From: Thioalkalivibrio sp. ALJ21
GTDB lineage: Bacteria > Pseudomonadota > Gammaproteobacteria > Ectothiorhodospirales > Ectothiorhodospiraceae
Length of the DNA: 64,000 bases
NCBI RefSeq assembly: GCF_000378605.1
Contig: NZ_KB905157.1
Coordinates: forward strand, 124,001-188,000
Direction of reading: 5' to 3'
Part shown: positions 61,993 to 64,000 of the stretch, piece after piece
How positions within the stretch are numbered: position 1 is the stretch's first letter
Layout: every line of letters starts with the position of its first letter
Notes under the pieces: generated by a model
Databases searched by the model: none
What the model was told of the DNA's origin: nothing
Seen by the model: the letters and a program-made list of their open reading frames with translations, nothing else
Program-made: the position numbers and the translations under genes

Positions 61993-62232
61993 CTAGGCGC
62001 CCGCGGCTTCTTCCGGCGTCAGGGCGCGGATGGACAGCGCATGGACCTCGCCGGAGTCGATCTGGTCGCGCACCGTCGCGTAGACGGTCTGGTGCTTCTT
62101 GACCTTGTTCATCCCGGCGAACTGCGGGCTGACGACCAGGGCCTCGAACTTGCCTTCGCCCCCGGTCACTTCGACCTTCTCGGCCTCCGGCAGGCCGGCG
62201 CGGATGAGTTCGGCCACTTGATTGGCTTCCAT
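61993..62232 (-). CDS. ibaG: BolA family protein (IbaG/YrbA type)
   Basis: 79 residues, MEANQVAELIRAGLPEAEKV, BolA class II-like fold with a His in KKHQTVYATV and a VHALSI motif. IbaG binds monothiol glutaredoxin/Fe-S clusters. AAGGAC precedes the ATG. It heads a minus-strand operon. Divergent from the persulfide dioxygenase gene. Confidence 0.88.
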   Translation of the reverse strand: MEANQVAELIRAGLPEAEKVEVTGGEGKFEALVVSPQFAGMNKVKKHQTVYATVRDQIDSGEVHALSIRALTPEEAAGA

Positions 62233-62344
62233 GGTGAGTCCTTGATGTCGATGTGTATGTCGGCAGAGGCCGCATGATAGCCAGTGGCGTGTCACGACAG
62301 AAGGGTGGGGCGGGCAGGGCGCGGGAACTCGTGGTCGCCGCGAG

Positions 62345-62359
62345 GTTCCGAATCGGAAC
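62345..62359. promoter_or_regulatory. 15-bp palindrome upstream of the persulfide dioxygenase promoter
   Basis: GTTCCG-AAT-CGGAAC, a perfect 6-bp dyad, about 26 bases upstream of the proposed -35 and in the divergent ibaG/dioxygenase region. Operator candidate; regulator unknown. The same site was not seen near the ArsR-type regulator gene. Confidence 0.45.
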
Positions 62360-62384
62360 AATGGCGCACGCCACATGTGCCCGG

Positions 62385-62414
62385 TTGGTGCGTGAACCGG
62401 CCGCCGGTTAGCAT
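62385..62414 (+). promoter_or_regulatory. Candidate promoter of the persulfide dioxygenase gene
   Basis: TTGGTG (62385-62390), an 18-base spacer, TAGCAT (62409-62414). Transcription would start near 62421, about 44 bases before the ATG. The -10 matches the two rplU/ispB promoters. Confidence 0.5.
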
Positions 62415-62464
62415 CGAACCATGTACCCCAATGGACCGGCCCTTGTGGCCACGGAGGACACCGC

Positions 62465-63217
62465 ATGATTTTCAAGCAGCTGTTCGAGGATGAATCGTCC
62501 ACCTACACCTATCTGTTGAGCTGCCCGGATACGGGCAAGACCGCACTGATCGATCCGGTCATCGAGACCGTGGACCGCGACCTGCGTGTGTTGCAGGAGA
62601 TGGGGCTGAGCCTCGACTACGCGATCGAGACGCACATCCACGCCGACCACATCACCGGCGGCAAGATGCTGCGCGAGCGGACGGGCTGCCAGCTGGCCGG
62701 CCCGGCGCTGGACGAGCTGCCCTGCCGTGACGTCGACCTGCGCGAGGGCGAGCCCTTCCAGGTGGGGAATCTGGTGATTAACCCGCTGTTTACGCCAGGG
62801 CATACCGATACCCATCACGCCTACCTGATGGATCACGTCGGCCTGAAGATGCTGTTCTCGGGCGATGCCCTGCTGATCGAGGCCTGCGGCCGCACCGATT
62901 TCCAGTCGGGTGACGCCAAGACCCTGTACCGGTCGATCCACGACAAGTTCTTCACCCTGCCGGACGAGACGCTGGTGTATCCGTGCCACGACTACGAGGA
63001 GCGTCAGATCACCACCATCGGGCAGGAGAAGATGCGCAACCCGCGCCTGGGCAAGAACAAGCCCGAGGCCGAGTTCATCAAGATCATGGAGGAGATGGAC
63101 CTGCCGTATCCGAAGAAGATCGACTGGGCGCTGCCCGGCAACGAGGGCTGCGGGATCTGCCCGGACAACCTGCCGGACGAGAAAAAGCGCCTCTGCGAGC
63201 CGGATCAGCAGGGCTGA
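62465..63217 (+). CDS. Persulfide dioxygenase (ETHE1-like metallo-beta-lactamase fold)
   Basis: 250 residues. THIHADHITGG carries H57, with PGHTD (H113) and D134 (FSGDAL); the 57-to-113 spacing equals that of the iron ligands H79/H135 in human ETHE1. The family marker CGRTDFQSGD and YPCHDYEER are present. It oxidises glutathione persulfide to sulfite with O2, in cytosolic sulfane sulfur detoxification or sulfur oxidation. A C-terminal extension has a CGIC motif and a late Cys. GGAGG precedes the ATG. Confidence 0.88.
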   Translation: MIFKQLFEDESSTYTYLLSCPDTGKTALIDPVIETVDRDLRVLQEMGLSLDYAIETHIHADHITGGKMLRERTGCQLAGPALDELPCRDVDLREGEPFQVGNLVINPLFTPGHTDTHHAYLMDHVGLKMLFSGDALLIEACGRTDFQSGDAKTLYRSIHDKFFTLPDETLVYPCHDYEERQITTIGQEKMRNPRLGKNKPEAEFIKIMEEMDLPYPKKIDWALPGNEGCGICPDNLPDEKKRLCEPDQQG

Positions 63218-63267
63218 CCGAGGGTGGCGGGGCCGATTGCACGGCCCTGACACTGGCACCGGGGTGT

Positions 63268-63291
63268 GGTGGGCGGTTTTGCCTGCCCACC
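63268..63291 (+). terminator. Hairpin between the dioxygenase gene and mazG
   Basis: GGTGGGC (63268-63274) and GCCCACC (63285-63291) form a 7-bp stem. No T-run follows. Weak terminator or attenuator candidate, about 50 bases after the dioxygenase stop. Confidence 0.3.
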
Positions 63292-63313
63292 GGACCCCTT
63301 AGACTCCACCCTC

Positions 63314-64000
63314 ATGAGGAATACCAATCCCGTGGAGCGCCTGCGCGCGATCATGGCGCGCCTGCGTGATCCCGAGCAGGGCTGTGCCTGGGACCGGGCG
63401 CAGACTGCCCAGACCATCGTGCCTCACACGCTGGAGGAGGCCTTCGAGCTGGCCGATGCGATCGCTCGCGACGATGGCCGCGAGGCGGCTAGTCGCGAGC
63501 TGCGCGACGAACTGGGCGATCTTCTCTTTCAGGTGGTCTTCCAGGCGCGGATCGCGGAGGAGGCGGGGCGCTTTGACCTCGATGACATCGCCCGTGCGAT
63601 CGGCGACAAGCTGGTGCGGCGCCACCCGCATGTTTTCGCCGATGCCGAATACTCGGACGATGCCGCCCGCGAGGCGGCCTGGGAGTCGGCCAAGGCCGAG
63701 GAGCGCGCCGCGCGCGACCACCACAGCGCGATGGACGATATCCCGCTGGCGATGCCGGCCCTGGCCCGTGCCGCCAAGACCCAGCGCCGCGCCGCCCGGC
63801 TGGGCTTCGACTGGGACGATCCGGCCCCGGTGCTGGAGAAGATCCACGAGGAACTGGACGAGGTCCGCGAGGAGTTGGCCGGCGACGCCGATCCCGAGCG
63901 TGTGGCCGAGGAGATCGGCGATCTGCTGTTTGCCGTGACCAACTGGGCGCGTCATCTGGGGGTGGAGCCGGAGGGTGCGCTGCGCGGGACCACGCGCAAG
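63314..64000 (+). CDS. mazG: Nucleoside triphosphate pyrophosphohydrolase MazG (3' truncated by window end)
   Basis: 229 codons open to the last base, no stop. Starts MRNTNPVERLRAIMARLRDP, with CAWDRAQT, and the first MazG helix-acid motif HTLEEAFELADAI and DELGDLLFQVVF; the second MazG repeat (LEKIHEELDEVREEL, EEIGDLLFAVTNWARHLG) is also present. It hydrolyses NTPs and dNTPs to monophosphates and can lower ppGpp. The full protein should be 30-50 residues longer. Confidence 0.9.
   Translation, partial: MRNTNPVERLRAIMARLRDPEQGCAWDRAQTAQTIVPHTLEEAFELADAIARDDGREAASRELRDELGDLLFQVVFQARIAEEAGRFDLDDIARAIGDKLVRRHPHVFADAEYSDDAAREAAWESAKAEERAARDHHSAMDDIPLAMPALARAAKTQRRAARLGFDWDDPAPVLEKIHEELDEVREELAGDADPERVAEEIGDLLFAVTNWARHLGVEPEGALRGTTRK

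Overview
This window is GC-rich, densely packed chromosomal DNA from a gammaproteobacterium. Gene order is gammaproteobacterial throughout: adk-lptD-surA-pdxA-ksgA-apaGH, mrdAB-mltB-rlpA-dacA-ybeD-lipB, rng-yhdP-tldD-pmbA, gmk-rpoZ-spoT, yebC-ruvC-ruvA. A persulfide dioxygenase, a rhodanese and a two-cysteine ArsR regulator of the BigR/SqrR persulfide-sensor type suggest a sulfur oxidiser. My best guess is the Ectothiorhodospiraceae (Thioalkalivibrio-like); this is inference from gene content, not a database result.

Layout. Positions 1-1200 (minus strand) hold an ArsR regulator, a membrane rhodanese, glutaredoxin and the first codons of secB. 1278-6535 (plus) holds envC, ctpA, a DJ-1 protein, yebC, ruvC and ruvA, with no ruvB next. 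6589-10075 holds envelope and membrane genes, including a matrixin-type metalloprotease whose catalytic domain appears split by a coiled coil, and a FadL porin. 10139-15586 (minus) runs rplU-rpmA, terminator, obgE-proB, ridA-recG. A well-formed divergent promoter pair separates rplU from ispB. tRNA-Pro(CGG), gmk, rpoZ and spoT follow on the plus strand.

20242-25842 (minus) holds mutM, a chorismatase-like gene, an EAL-HDOD protein, rpmB-rpmG and a membrane GGDEF/EAL phosphodiesterase. 26025-29330 is a four-gene plus-strand operon: LysR regulator, amidotransferase-like protein lacking the nucleophilic Cys, unknown protein, AI-2E-type transporter. 29412-39152 carries rng-yhdP-nitrilase-tldD-(87-aa ORF)-pmbA. 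39172-47607 is the minus-strand adk-lptD-surA-pdxA-ksgA-(glk)-apaG-apaH block. 47870-56714 is ppa followed by cell-elongation and cell-wall genes, then ybeD-lipB.

The only long gene-free stretch, about 750 bp between the convergent genes lipB and lipA, is a repeat island. It has imperfect terminal inverted repeats of roughly 107 bp, nested hairpins, a cruciform-forming segment and a pair of inverted REP-like units. One terminal repeat supplies the last codons and stop of lipB. 57465-62232 (minus) holds lipA, two tandem HDOD proteins, a HExxH protein, an unknown gene and ibaG. The window ends with persulfide dioxygenase and a truncated mazG on the plus strand.

Many adjacent genes overlap by four bases (ATGA or GTGA), which indicates translational coupling. 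I found no prophage, insertion sequence with a transposase, CRISPR array or rRNA.
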